DNA of 64,000 nucleotides, taken from contig NC_068976.1 in assembly GCF_016808095.1 (NCBI RefSeq), positions 7,287,001 through 7,351,000 of the forward strand, read 5' to 3'. Under the pieces are notes generated by a model. That model worked only from the letters and a program-made list of their open reading frames with translations. It ran no database searches and had not been told where the DNA came from. This document shows positions 36,133 to 49,563 of this stretch, one piece after another (the first letter of the stretch is position 1; each line of letters opens with the position of its first letter). Source of the DNA: Vigna angularis (taxonomy: Eukaryota > Streptophyta > Magnoliopsida > Fabales > Fabaceae). The translations under genes and the position numbers were made by a program.

Positions 36133-39100
36133 TCAAGTGTCATCATTGGAGATCCTGTTGGACCATATAATCTCAATTTCAAGTGTTCGGGAAGAACCAT
36201 CTTTGTTACCATCATGATTAAGACTGAATAATCCACTATAAACCCCCTCTGATACAACTTTATCAATTTGAATGGTGACTCTTCCAAGAGTTGTCTGCAG
36301 AAAAAAGCACAATACTTGCAGTCAGCAATTAAAGCACTATAGTATGTGCTTGGTCGAGATAGAGGGAAGGTGAAAAAAAGGGTAAAATTGCTTTGACCCA
36401 AAAGTGAAATACATTTATGACAGAAGAAGACAGGGATCCTTCCAGTTATTAACAAAATAACACCAGTATACATCATAAAAAGAACGGTAGTCATTATTCC
36501 TTTCAGAAAAGGAACTGATGTGCAGTTACCACATAAAAATGGAGAATGAGTATATCACTTACGGAATGAATATCTAGTTACCTTCCCAAAAGTATTCTTG
36601 CTTTTGCATATGATATGTAGCTTTTGGCCCTTTGGAGGTACATCAAATGCCCAAGTGAATCCTTCTTTCCATTCGGGAGAAGTACTATGATTCACTACCT
36701 AATAGAACCAAAAACCATAACGGTATCAGTAATATTGTTCAATAAAGTTTAATTCTTAGGAGAGAGCACACAAATCAATTAACAATGTAATAAATAAATT
36801 TTGGACGATGATAAGTAAATCTGCAGTCATCACATCTAAAACTGGAATGATTCACAGTTAAATTACACCCAATATTAAAGTGAAATCATATAATCAAAAA
36901 CTGAATCCTTTTAAAGTCGTTCCAGATTTGAGAAGTAGAAACTTGTAATAATTAGTAGAAGAAAACGCTCAAAGAAAATGGTAAACAAAGAAAAAGGACC
37001 GCAAAGAACAAAAGACCAACACTTTCAGCTTAAAAATTATTGAAGAACTTCAATGGTATACATTGGCAAAGACATAATATTAGTGTAATGGCATGTTTTT
37101 TAAATTAACCATGTACCTTGGTTTGTTTTGGAGGACCATTTCCTATTGTTAACCGGCAGAATGCGTTAGTGCTTCCCATAGTTTGCCTGAGGTTGTTTCC
37201 ACGCTTAATGGTGACAGTCAAACACCCTGGTAAGCAGTGCAGAAGAGTATCTGCCCTCTCATGGAAACTAGGTGGGCAGGTTTTCATGAGCATTTGCAAA
37301 ATGGGGATGGCTTCAGCAGCAATCATAGCTTGGGACTTTGCTATATCTATTGGCATAGTTGACCATGATTGTCTTAGCAAGCAAAACGTGTCAAGTACAG
37401 AGTCCTGAGCCGCTTCACCACCAGATTTAAGTGCACCTACCAAATGAGGAATGCAAAGAGTTGCTGCTTCAGATGTGTGGAGCTTAGGGAAGTTCATGAA
37501 TATCACATGCAAAGTTTTCAGAACCGCTTCATTGATTGTGGCAGTTGACCATAACTCTCTTTCCAGTGCAGCTGCATAACAAAATTGGTAAAATATATAT
37601 AAAAGAAAAGCATCACAATTACACCCTATCTATATGTGTGAAAATTGATTTTTCTCATTAATACAAATTTGAGATTGATACAGTAAAAAAACTATTTCAC
37701 TAACTCTAACATTACAGAAGATGTTTTTACTGGTCCTCCATTTCTCCGAAATGAAACTAAAAGCAGAAGTCTACGCTGAACAAAAGATTTATACCACGAG
37801 AGAAACAAATATAGAAAGGAGATATTTGTACATGTTGACAATTTCTAATAACTAGAGAAAACATGCATATGAAGAGTAACTTGGTAATGCCTGCCTCTAA
37901 GAAACTCAACAAACCAAAACGTATTGTTTTTCTAGTTCTAACAAGTCCAAAATGAAACATATGCTAAATCACAAGTTGAAGACATCTGTTCTTAGTCTAA
38001 CAATATTAGTTCAAACAGAAAAAAATAAAAGAAACATTTAGAATAACAAGCATTTCCCATTAACTACTACAGCTATTACTCAAAACCTGATCCTTGTAAA
38101 TTAAATGAGTATTAACATGAGGTTGTCATACAATAATAAGCTTGATCCATGAAAAAATTGCAAAGTTAAATGAATTTCTTTTCAATCAATTAAACCAAAG
38201 ACTACTAATAGATGATGTAAACAGACATGGGTAGAGCCATGGGACATATACTAAAAGTAGTTGCTTAAAAGTATGCATAAGTGTGAAGCAGGGACATTAG
38301 TAATAGGAGCATTTATGATATACCTGTCAAAGACCTGATCAACTCATTTGATACATATTCTTGCAGTGTATGTGTAGAAAACAAAAATTTGATCAGTAAA
38401 GCAGCTTGTGCAGCAACTTCTGTGTTTGGAGACAGCAGCAATTCTTGAATCACCAGTATGCCTCCAGCTTCTGCAACAGCTCGTCTATTTGTCCTGCTGT
38501 TCATGACAAAGTTTTGCAATGCACATATAGCTACCACCTTCATTTCTTCAGTTGGCTGATCTTCAAGTAAACTTATCAATGCCCGACATGCAGAAACAGA
38601 GGCACTAGATCTAGCATGTCCTTCATGCTGGGAAAGATCTCCCAGAGCTAAAGCAGCAAGAAGCTTACCAGACTGTGATCTGGTTTGTGGATCCAAGAGA
38701 TACTGGGACAAAGGCGCTATAGCATATTTAGACACCTTCATCTCTCGTACTCTCACATTGTTAAATAAAGCTTCTAATAAATTGCCAGATGCTTCTTCAC
38801 AATGATGAGATCTTAACAGGTCTAACAGAGCCTCTATAACTCCAGCTTCCATCATCTGCTCAGCACTTGAAGCATCACTTCTGTCATGAACTATTAAAGC
38901 ATTAAGGGCTATGCTAATTGTATTCTCAAGTGTTGAGTGCAAAAGTTTTACAAGAACTACCACAGGAACTTTAAAGTAGTAATCGGCATTGGAATGTAAT
39001 ACATTAGAGAGAACTAGAGCAGCTGATTCCCAGAGTGCATGCGGTGGCTGAGGGTCTTCTTGAATAATAACCTTTGCAAGCTCAAAAATACCTCCTGCAT

Positions 39101-42100
39101 CAGCAACAGCCTTAGGCCAACTAGTGGAAATTTTTTCCAATGCTTTTATAGCTGTTTGCTGTAAGTTTAATATTCCAATTCCTGCAAGCTGTACGAGGGG
39201 CACAACTGCATTCTTAGTTGTAATATCTTGCTGAAAATGTTCCTGTGCAAGAAGATGAGATAACAGTTCTGTGCCAAGCTGCTGAATAGCTTGGGATGGG
39301 GATTCCAGAAAAGAAATCAAGGGTTCAATAACTTGGCTTGGAGTAAGCTTCAAGGTGGCAAGACTTTGTGGTTTCTCCAATATATTTACAAGTGCTTGTA
39401 ATGCACTATGCTGTCCCCATAAGTTGAAATCTCGACGGAGCAAAACATGGAAAAGAGGTTCTACAATTTCTGCAGCATCTGAACTTCTTGCAATTGCGCT
39501 ACTATTAGTTAAAATGCGAAAGAGCTCAGATATTGTGGAACATAAAGAGCTAGGTGCTAATTGTAGTAGCTTGAGACAATTATCAATAATGCCAGCTTTC
39601 ACCATGTCCAGTTTACTTGTAGTCCTATCTTTGCCCAATTTGATAAGAGCAGATACGGTAGCCTCAATAAGCTGAAAGTTAGTACCGGAAACCAAGCTCA
39701 CAAGGAGATCCACAATATTGTAGGCTGCTGCAAGCTCTACCTGTTGTTCATCTTCCAACAATCTCTCAAAAGCACAAACCCCAGACTCTATTGCTGTCTC
39801 AGAACCAGACTGCAACAGTAATATAAGGGGTTCTATGCATTCTGAGGCAACTGGATCTGCTCTGATCTTGCTATTGGCAAAAAGGGCAAAGCAGAGTTGG
39901 GCAGCATGGCTCTTCAGTTCCAAGGATGAAGCAGAAGACAGTATTTTGTATAGACATTTAAGTGGGTTTCCTTCCATATCAGTAAGAAGAGATACTTTTG
40001 AAGAATTTCCTGAAGTTAACTTGATCAAGGACATGAGAGCAGCCTCCTGTTCATGCCCTGACGTCGTGTTAAGCATATCAACCAATGGTTGAATAGCTTG
40101 TTTAGCTAATTCTGAGTCTCTAATGTTGTCAGCATCAAAAAGTTCGTGAAGTGCTCTTGCTGCACTGTATCTAGCAGTTCTTGATCCAAGACGCAAAACA
40201 GCTATAAGTTGGTTCAATGAACTGATTGCTGCTTCGTGTTTAATGAGATCAGAATTGCAAAATAATATTCTCAATAACTCAGATATAGCAGCCTCAGTTG
40301 AGTCTTGAGGACTCAAGGAAAGGTATTTGTTCAAAGCTTCAAGAGCTCCAGCTTCAGCAAGGATTAATTTATTGCTATCACTTCCATCTGCAATGGATAT
40401 CAAGAGTCTAACAGCAACTGGTGGAGCAGTAGGCCTTTCTGGTATTGGTCTCAGGAGATCCACTAAGAGCGGTATAGATTTCCTGGCCGTAGAACCCACC
40501 TTTACATCTTCAATTTCAAAAAGGTGATCCAAAACAACTTGATCAGGGTTTTGTACCAATGAAAATTCTTCTGATAAATCCATGAGATTAGGCATATCTG
40601 ACTCTACATGCCCAATTATAGTTATCAATCCAGCAACAGCACCAGAATTTGCAATGGCAAGATCTATTCCCTTATTGCCATTACAAACAAGACTGGCCAT
40701 AGCCTGGGCAGCAAAATATTTATCAATTACTTCATCAGATCTTAGCAGAAGAGTGATAGAAGGTATAATGCGCATTGTCACAGGAGACTGAACAACATTC
40801 GTATCCTGAAATAAAATGGCCAACAGCAAGGCATTGATCCATATTCCTTCTGTATCCTCATATTCTGCCTGTCAAAAGTTAGGTAGGAAATCTATTTAAT
40901 TCAGCAACAGAAATCATGCCATGATCAACAGACAAAATCAAACGGGCAATCAAGATATGTAGATCAGCAACAGAATAACAATCATATGACCAAAATTTAG
41001 TAGAAAACAGAATGTACATTGTGCGTTAATCTTTTCACTCTTTACTTATGTTTACAATTCAGTCTTAAGCTCAAGCTTAATGGGCCCAAGTCCAAGTTAA
41101 AATAAAATTAGTAACGATTAATTAAAAGGGAGGAAAAAGAATTCTCAAAGAATCTGTTGAAAAAATATAACAGTTTAGAAAGCATATATTTTTAAATTAT
41201 GAGATAAGTAACTTATATTTTAAAATATTAATTCATATTAATAAAAAATAAAGCAGTATATATTTTGTTGATCCATCTCAGGCTACCCCTAGTTTGGAAT
41301 CTTCTTCACGAAGCCCGGCTACCAAATGATAAAAGTTGTTATGAAGATTACAACAATTTGTTTTCATTGCTCACCTCTTTCTTCCAAAATCTGTTTCTTT
41401 TATGACACACTATCCAAACTTTGGTCCACTTATAACGAATTCTAAAATGCCAATTCCTATGACCTCAAAGTTATAGTTAATTTCCCAATTGCAAATAGAT
41501 ATTTTCTAGAAAGAATAACGCAAGCCATCACACAGCATAGATGGCATATTTCAGTATTTGCTACTTGCTGGGATATGGATCAGAAAAAATTTGAATAGAC
41601 TATCTAGAAGACAAAGGGAACTGATTAACGCAGCATTAATAGAAAGCTTATTTATAATACACCTGTGGATTTGAAGTATATCTTCCAAGTTTGTCGGAGA
41701 GAACTTCAAGTCCACCAGCTTCCATAATTGTGGGCTTGCTCTTTATATGGAAAGAAGCAATAACTGAAAGCAACCACATCGCAATAGTGCTTCCCAAGGC
41801 AGTGGCAGGATCAGGAATATCAAACTCATCAACTTCTTGAAAACCATTTCTCTCCATAAAACCTTTAGAAGCGAGAACTTCAATTTCTAAAGAAGAATAC
41901 TTAAAACTTTGCTTTATCATTTCAACTAAAGAATATATTAATGGTTTCAGATGCCCAGAAACGTCAAGTGAATCCATTGAAAGCTCTTTCTTCTGCTTAG
42001 CAGCACAAATTAGCAAGGCAGACCCTCCAATTTTTACTTCTAGACTGGAGGAGTTCATTATTCTATTAGCCAATGAACCAATGGATCTGGAACTAGTAGA

Positions 42101-45100
42101 TAACAAATCACCAAGAACAGCAGGCTGATCCCCACAAAGTCTAGATAGAATTTTAATTGCCTTGTCCTGCACAAGGGAGGGCCCCTCAGCCAGGCAGCAG
42201 ACAAGAAGTTCTAAGCTTGACGGTATTTCAGCCAGAGCTGACCATGCAGAGTAATTGTTCCTGACACCTTTCTTGGTCCTGGCTAGCAATGCGATTACTT
42301 CTAAAGCATCAGCAGCATCAGTTTCGTCCATATCCATAGCTTTTAACAAATCAACAAGTGCAAGCACAGTGAAACGAGATTGAGCACTCCCCTTAAGAAC
42401 ATCACCTACAGGAAAATGCTTCAATAATTGATGAAGTGCACGAGATGCATTTTGCTTACCTTCCAAGGACCCTTCTGCCAGAACTCTAGTTAAAGCTGAA
42501 ACAACATCTTCAGCTAGAGCCTCAGCAGCAATAAAAGGATCAAAGAGAAGATTGGCCAATGCAGCAACAGCAGTTTCAGCAGCATCAACAGAGGATGTTT
42601 TAGCTAACTTGATTAGTGGCTCAACATCACCCTCTACAATATAAGACATTTTATTTGCAGCCTTGTTCTTTGTTGGACGAGACAGAGCACTTAGTGCTCG
42701 AGCTGATTGAGTGGCAACAACTTGAGTTTTACTAGTCAAAAGCTTCATGCAAGGAAGCACAATCTCATCAGTTGCAAGACTATCACATATGTCTTGTCTT
42801 GTGATAAACAAATCAGCTAGAACCGAAGCTGCATATTCTTGGGTTTCCTCATTGGATGAATTGAGGACCTGAACTAGAGATCTCAAGCCCTTGTTAGCTG
42901 CAGAACCTTTTTCAAGGAGATCATTCTGTGAAGCCATAGTAAGAACATGACCTAAAACTCGGATTATGTGGGCTTTCGAGCTTGGAGAATCCCGCAGGAG
43001 CAATGCTAATAGCTGATTAATTGTGGCAGAATCAGCTACTCGAACAAGCTTTGTTAGTGCCATAGCAGAAGCTTCCTGCCCTTTTGGTCCACCACTCTTA
43101 AGAAGCCATAAAAATGCTGGTATGGCTCCAGCACTTTCAACACAAGCGCGAATATCTTCACTGTGACAGCACAAACTCCACAGAACATTTGCTGCATCCT
43201 CTCTTGCTTTCTGTGATCCTGTCTCCAACAACTGCACCAGTGGAGGAATCCCTCCAGCAGCAGTAATTGCCCACTTGCTGTCATCAACCTGTTCAGTTAA
43301 GATCGCTAGCAGCTGAACTGAGTACTCTTGATGCTGCTCACTGGATAATCCAAGCAATGATATTAGTAATTGGATACCTTCTCTCTTTTTTATGGCCTCC
43401 CATACTCCAATCTTATCACTACACAAGGTTGTCAACGAAAGTATCAGATACTCTTGCACGTCAGTGGCAGCCATGGTTATAAGTCCAATAAGAACCTTCT
43501 TTGAATCAGCTTGAATGAGCCACTTTGAGAGACAGATGTTTCCATAAAGGCTAGCCATAGCCTCAAGGACACACTCTTGAATCAGTTTGCTGTCCCGAGG
43601 CTTTAGAAGAGTTACTAGAATATCCTCTATCTGAGTTGCATCAAAATGTTTCTCATCAACACCTACTTTTTCCTCAAAGACCATGAGTGTATAAGCAAGA
43701 GCCCCAATTATATCACCAACTGGAGCATCAAGGCTAGGAGAACGTGAAAGTTCTCCAAGATATAGTATTAATGCAGACATGCCACCGCAGATATTGGCTA
43801 AAGCTCGAGTTGCGTGCTCTTGTAGAGCCTGGCCACCATCACCTTGCATACACTCATTAGAAGGAGCAACTATTGCTCCAATAAGGATTGGAATTCCATC
43901 TGCATTAACAATGACCTTTTTAGCCATAGTAGATTTTGAAGAGAGAGCTTCTAGGGCATCAGCAGCACTAGCCCTAACAGAAATGTCATTTTTTGGACCA
44001 ACAAGCTGAAGTAAAGCTTTGACTGCTCCAGAGTCTATTACTTTGGGGATACTATCACTGAAAGCCAGCATTAAACGTGCCAATAGAGAAGCTGCATTTG
44101 ACTGAGAAACAGAATTGTCTGAAGACAAGAGCCCCACTATGATATCCACGCCTCCAGCTTCTAATGTTGCTTTCCAGTAGCCATCTTTGTCACCACAAAG
44201 ATTTCTTAATGCTCCAGTAATAAAACCCTCCACAATTTTGTCTTCCTTCTTCTTTGGATTTAGTTGACTCCATAAGGTTGGAACTACACCCTCTGTGACA
44301 AAAATTTTCATACCAACATGATCATCAGACAGACCACCTGAGGAAACTTCATATAATGCTTCAGCGGCAGCCTTCCTGGTCTCCGTGGATTCATAGTTTA
44401 AAAGTGACAATAATGGTGGGATACAACCACCAAGTAGTACTTTTAACCTCAGTTCTTCATCTTTGCACAGGACACTCAGAGTGGAAGCAACATTAACTTT
44501 TGCAAGAGGTGTTCCATTTCTGAGAATGTTTATGAACAATGGCATGGCTTGGGCATGAGAACCTATGAGTGTTCTAGCATCCTTTCTTCTCCTGGCAATA
44601 CCTAGTAAGCGCCCTGTAACGGTTTCTTTCTCAACCGGTGATGACAAATTGGCATGCAGTTGCTCCACAAAATTAGCAACTGTTGCCATTGTAGATTCTG
44701 GATCATCCATTCCCATTGCCTCATTAAATTCCCTGCGTATATATTCAGTGGCCACTTGTTAATATCTATTTTCACATTTGCAAGTGAATGATGTAATGCC
44801 AAACTCAGATAAGTTATAACCAATCATTCCTTCTATTTGAACAAATTTCGCCATAAATACTTATAAGGGGAAAAAAGATTCTTTTGTAAATTAAAATTAG
44901 CTAATGTATAAGCTACTTCATAGAAACTCACTAATTTTAACCTACGGGAGAAACCTATTTTATTTTTCCTTCTCATTTTTTTCTCCTGTAAGTTCTTGTG
45001 GATCTAAATTCTAGAACAGAACATAAAGTACTTTTATTTATTAAAAGATTTAGCACCAATTACCACTAATGTTATTTAGAGTTTTCATATCATACTTTCA

Positions 45101-45200
45101 CCAACAATAAATTCCTGATGAACAAAATCAAAATTACTCACCCAGGAAGAGAGCCAGAATAAATGGACTGTCGCGGTTCATGAGAGGGAGACTTTGACAT
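36133..45200 (-). CDS. CSI3: CELLULOSE SYNTHASE INTERACTIVE 3-like (armadillo repeats + C2)
   Basis: Six coding exons join in frame: 45200-45142, 44732-41663, 40868-38324, 37571-37117, 36698-36582 and 36294-36133, all with GT-AG introns. The sum is 6408 bases, i.e. 2135 residues plus TGA. The start [11 protein letters not shown] lies in a tiny first coding exon and matches the known N-terminus type of Arabidopsis CSI3. Residues ~30-2000 are armadillo repeats (for example [52 protein letters not shown]). A C-terminal C2 domain begins near 2007 ([13 protein letters not shown]) and includes [12 protein letters not shown] and [11 protein letters not shown]. In this family the proteins link cellulose synthase complexes to cortical microtubules. 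The length equals the family norm. No frame break is seen. CSI3 rather than CSI1 is inferred from the N-terminus and overall similarity. Confidence 0.95.
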
Positions 45201-46260
45201 TTGCACCAATACGCCAGTTTACCCTCCTTGCTTGTTGCCTGAAAATTTACATATTCTAAAAATTAAAACCAAATTTCCAAAAAAGAAATTCACATAGACA
45301 TCAGATGAAGATGCATTTGGTTCCTCATGCAAGACCAGTTGACAGAAACACTGTTTGAAAACACTTTTACCGGAGAGACACCTACTTTAAAACAAATCAC
45401 ACACTGCCAATTGCAACAACAAGATCAACAACATCACTCTATCTAGACCACATCAACACGCAATCCACAAAATTTTACGCTAAGGCTAAGTCATCCGAAA
45501 TCCAAAGCATCCAACCATCATCTCAGTTCCTAAGTTCCACATTTTACATTGAAATCAAGGTTTTAAAATACAATCCGCGGCAGTAATTTTTCCTGCATCA
45601 TCAAGGTTTTATGAGTGACTCAATTGCCTTGCATCGGTTGCATTTGTCCGTAATTTCCCGCAATATCAAAAAAAGAAACGAGATGGCGACCGGAATTTAA
45701 AACACTGGTTGCAATGCACATTTCACAACGCAGCACACTACAGAGGAAACATATCCACATCAAACACACACTGCCACAAGAAAAAATAAATAAAAATAAA
45801 AAATAAAAAAACACAAAATCAGTTAAAGCCAAAAGAAGCTACCTCGCTGAAATGCAAATGCCGCAGAACTCCTCCCTCCTTCCACTACGTCTGGCGCCAC
45901 CACATCCTCAATTCCGTTCAAATTCCCGCAAAACAAAAGAACAGATCAAAAACTGAACCGTATTCAGATCTTCACAAAGAACAATTGAATAAAATCAGAT
46001 CCAACAAGCACAGATCATTCGCAGAAGCTAGGGCACAGTGACACAGAAAAGAGCGAATCGAATCGAAAATTACAAAACGAAAATTAACTAATCACACATA
46101 TCTATACCTCGAAATTCAGAAGAAGAAAAAAAAAACGTAGATAAGAAGCTAGTGAGAACAACGTGAATGTAGACGCAATAAACACAGAGGGAAACGAAGA
46201 GTGTGTGAGAAGAGTGTTAGAGAGTGAGTGTGTATATTTCTCAGTCTTTTCCTTTCCTTT
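45201..46260 (-). promoter_or_regulatory. 5' UTR exons and leader intron of the CSI3-like gene
   Basis: The coding first exon extends upstream to an AG acceptor (exon begins 45238). A donor CAGCGAG|GTAGC lies at 45842, so intron 45239-45842 separates a noncoding exon from the ATG exon. Another possible donor (TTTCGAG|GTATAG) is at 46109. The region 46110-46260 is CT-rich on the minus strand, as in many plant leaders. The transcription start and exact exon set are not determined; no TATA box is clear. Confidence 0.5.
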
Positions 46261-46319
46261 CCATGTTTTTGTTTCTTCTTCTTCCTTGTATGTGAATCTT
46301 TTTATTTTATTTTTCATTA

Positions 46320-46731
46320 ATAAGAGGATTATTTTTTATTGTAACAGTATAATAGTTTAGTTTTGAGTTTTGACGGCGTGCAGCATTTGAAGAGGTAAAA
46401 TACGTGTCCCAAACAGGTTGTACTGAAAGTCTTGGCGACAGTTGGTTCGTCCTTTTTATTATTGCTTGCACTATTGCTGACTGACTATTAGTCAAATTTT
46501 AACAATTTTTTTTTCCTAGTTTGAGATTTGTGCATTTTCTTGTTTTTACTATGATTTTAGATCTAGGCCGTTACTGAAACATTAATTATTCAATTAATAT
46601 TAATAAACTATTTTTAACAATTAAATTTTTTAATTTTATAATATTAAAATAATAATTTAATGTAAAATTTAAAATTTACATATCATATTTAAAGTGAACT
46701 ATACATTAATATTATAATCCGATTGCAAAAA
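46320..46731. other. AT-rich intergenic sequence
   Basis: It separates the CSI3-like promoter from the 5'-truncated gypsy element. It probably contains upstream control sequence of the CSI3-like gene; no specific motif is convincing. Confidence 0.4.
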
Positions 46732-48585
46732 TTCTACGAAAACCGGACTTGACAGGGAGAATAGTAGGATGGTCGGTAGAATTATCTGAATTCAGATTAC
46801 AATTTGAACCACGAGGACCAGTACGAGGGTAACATCTGACTGATTTTGCGGTCGAATTACCTTGGAAAGAAGAATGCTTCCAAGCATGGACCCTTTATGT
46901 GGATGGCTCATCCGAACGGTCCGGGAAGGAGCAGGAATCGTTTTGGAGGGACCGGACGACTTTGTCGTTGAACAGACAATTGTCTTCCGATTCAAAATAA
47001 GCAACAACCAGGCTGAGTACGGAGCAGTGATAGTCGAACTCGAATTGGCTAAGGACTTAGGGGCGGTTTCAATCAAATGTCGGACCGACTCCCAACTGGT
47101 GGTAGGACAGCTGAATGGGAGTTTCCAAACCAAAGATGACCAACTGCTCCGTTATTATCATAAGGCAAAGGATTTGGTGAAGCAATTCCGGACGGTGGAA
47201 TTTAAACATGTGCCTAGAGAACAAAATACTAGGGTGGATGTTTTGTCCAAACTAGCCAATTGCAAAGGGAATGATCAATTATCGTCGGTCATAAGACAAG
47301 TTATGATGAGTCCTTCGGTGGAATGTCTGTCGGTTCACGAGGTTTCCAACAAACCCGATTGGAGGAAGGACATCAGAGATATAATTAAGAAGCAGGAGAA
47401 CGACTTGCATATCCGAGCGGTTGAAGCCAAGAAAGTCGCTCGGTTCTTATTATTAGAGGAGGATCTCTACAAAAGAGGGTTCTCTTTACCTTTGTTAAAA
47501 TGTGTGTCCGCGGAGGAAGCCGAGTACGTTATGAGGGAGCTTCATGAAGGGGCATGTGGAATGCATACTAGGCAGCGACCGCTGCGAGCAAAGGTGATAA
47601 GAGCAAGTTACTTTTGGCCGACGATAAAGAATGATTGCAAGATACTTGTGCAGAAATGTTTGAAGTGTCAAGAACACGGCAAAAACCTCAATCTACCGAC
47701 GGTAAAATTACACAGCCTAATGTCCCCTTGGTCGTTCGCACAATGGGGAATATATATTGTGGGACCCTTTCCAATAGGCCGAGCTCAGAAGAAATTCTTG
47801 CTAGTGGCAATTGATTATTTTACCAAGTGGGTAGAAGTAGAACCGCTCGCGACAATAACTGCTGCAAGGGTTCAAAAGTTCGTGTGGACACTTATTTGTC
47901 GATTTGGAATCCCCAGAACGATAGTTATAGACAACGGACGACAATTCATTAATAAACGATCGGGTGATTTTTATAAAAGGCTAGGAATCAAGCATGAAAC
48001 GAGCTCGGTGGAGCACCCACAAACGAACAGACAGGTTGAAGCGCTAATAAAGTCATCGTGGCAGAATTGAAGAAGAGGTTAGGAAGTGCTAAGGGGGCCT
48101 GAGTAGATGAGTTACAAGAAGTTCATTGGGGCTACCGTTGCACACCGCACAATACAACCGGAGAAACCCCGTTCAACCTTACATATGGAACAGATGCTAT
48201 GCTACCGGTAGAGGTAGGGGAACCCACCATCAGACGGGAGGTTCAAAGTTTGCAGAATAACAATGATGAACTCCGAGTGGAGTTAGACACCTTAGATGAA
48301 AGGAGAGAGGTTGCAATGATTCGAGCAGAGGCCCAGAAAAGACTTCTTGCAAGACGATATAACACTAAGGTAAAACCCCGACAATTCATCAAAGGAGATC
48401 TCGTGTGGAGAAAGACAGTAGAAGCCCGACGAAACCGAGCGCCAGGGAAACTAACCGCAAACTGGGAAGGTCCCTTCAAAGTGATCGAAAACCTGAAGAA
48501 CGGAGCATACCGTTTGGAGTGCCCAACAGGAAAAGCCATACCCAATACATGGAATGCGTCACACTTAAAGTTTTATTTCAGCTAA
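46732..48585 (+). pseudogene. Gypsy pol: RNase H and integrase, frameshifted
   Basis: RNase H: LRKPDLTGRIVGWSVELSEF, then after a frame change WTLYVDG, SNNQAEYGAV, CRTDSQLVVGQLNG and VDVLSKLA, so the acidic residues are visible. Integrase: zinc-binding region (MHTRQRPLRAKV...CLKCQEHGK), core WGIYIVGPFP, VIDNGRQF and VEHPQTNRQVEA. The first catalytic Asp, expected in 'WGIDIVGPFP', is Tyr. A one-base shift near 48050 and a stop (GCC TGA) near 48100 separate the C-terminal part, which runs MLPVEVGEPTI to WNASHLKFYFS (48199-48585). The protein is therefore inactive. Confidence 0.85.
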
Positions 48586-48673
48586 GAAATAACCTTGTAC
48601 TCTTTATCACACATCAATAATATTATGGTTTTCATAACTTATCATGAGATTTTCATCATTCATCATAGCAGCC

Positions 48674-49563
48674 GAGCAAGTGAGGCAGATTTCTTTCGTG
48701 AACTCTCACTTTGGTCTTAGGGCATGCTCCCAATGAACTCCTAAGACCTAAACCGAGTAGGTGAGGCAGATTTCTTTCGTGAACTCTCACCTTGGTCTTA
48801 GGGCACGCTCTTAGTGAACTCCTAGGATCTAAACCGAGCAGGTGAGGCACATTTCTTTTGTGAACTCTCACCTTGATCTTAGGGCACACTCCTAGTGAAC
48901 TCCTAGGATCTAAACCGAGCAGGTGAGGCACATTTCTTTTGTGAACTCTCACCTTGATCTTAGGGCACGCTCCTAGTGAACTCCTAAGACCTAAACCGAG
49001 CAGGTGAGGCAGATTTCTATCGTGAACTCTCACCTTGGTCTTAGGGCACGCTCCTAGTGAACTCCTAGGACCTAAACCGAGCAAATGAGGCAGATTTCTT
49101 TCGTGAACTCTCACCTTGGTCTTAGGGCACGCTCCTAGTGAACTCCTAAGACCTAAACCGAGCAGGTGAGGCAGATTTCTTTCATGAACTCTCACCTTGG
49201 TCTTAGGGCACGCTCCTAATGAACTCCTAAGACCTAAACCGAGCAGGTGAGGCAGATTTCTTTCGTGAACTCTCACCTTGGTCTTAGGCACGCTCCTAGT
49301 GAACTCCTAGGACCTAAACTGAGCAGGTGAGGCAGATTTCTTTCATGAACTCTCACCTTGGTCTTAGGGCACGCTCCTAGTGAACTCCTAAGACCTAAAC
49401 CGAGCAGGTGAGGCAGATTTCTTTTGTGAACTCTCACCTTGGTCTTAGGGCAAGCTCTTAGTGAACTCCTAAGACCTAAACCGAGCAGGTGAGGCAGATT
49501 TCTTTTGTGAACTCTCACCTTGGTCTTAGGGCACGCTCCTAGTGAACTCCTAAGACCTAAACC
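48674..49563. repeat. Tandem array, 11 copies of 81 bp
   Basis: The unit begins GAGCAGGTGAGGCAGATTTC and ends CTCCTAAGACCTAAACC. The 890-bp length equals 11 units minus one base; the missing G is in the copy near 49287. Within each unit GGTCTTAGG pairs with CCTAAGACC and GGTGAG with CTCACC, so each could fold as two hairpins. The array sits between integrase and the antisense gene of the gypsy element. Confidence 0.95.

Noticed and set aside
39355..40791. Plus-strand open frames over the CSI3-like exons
   Set aside because: They are shadows of the armadillo-repeat coding exon on the minus strand.
44733..44755. MATEYIRR start for the CSI3-like protein
   Set aside because: These codons lie upstream of a good AG acceptor and are intronic; the upstream 59-base exon gives an N-terminus like the known family.
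48674..49563. CRISPR-like array
   Set aside because: The units are contiguous with no unique spacers, in plant retrotransposon DNA.
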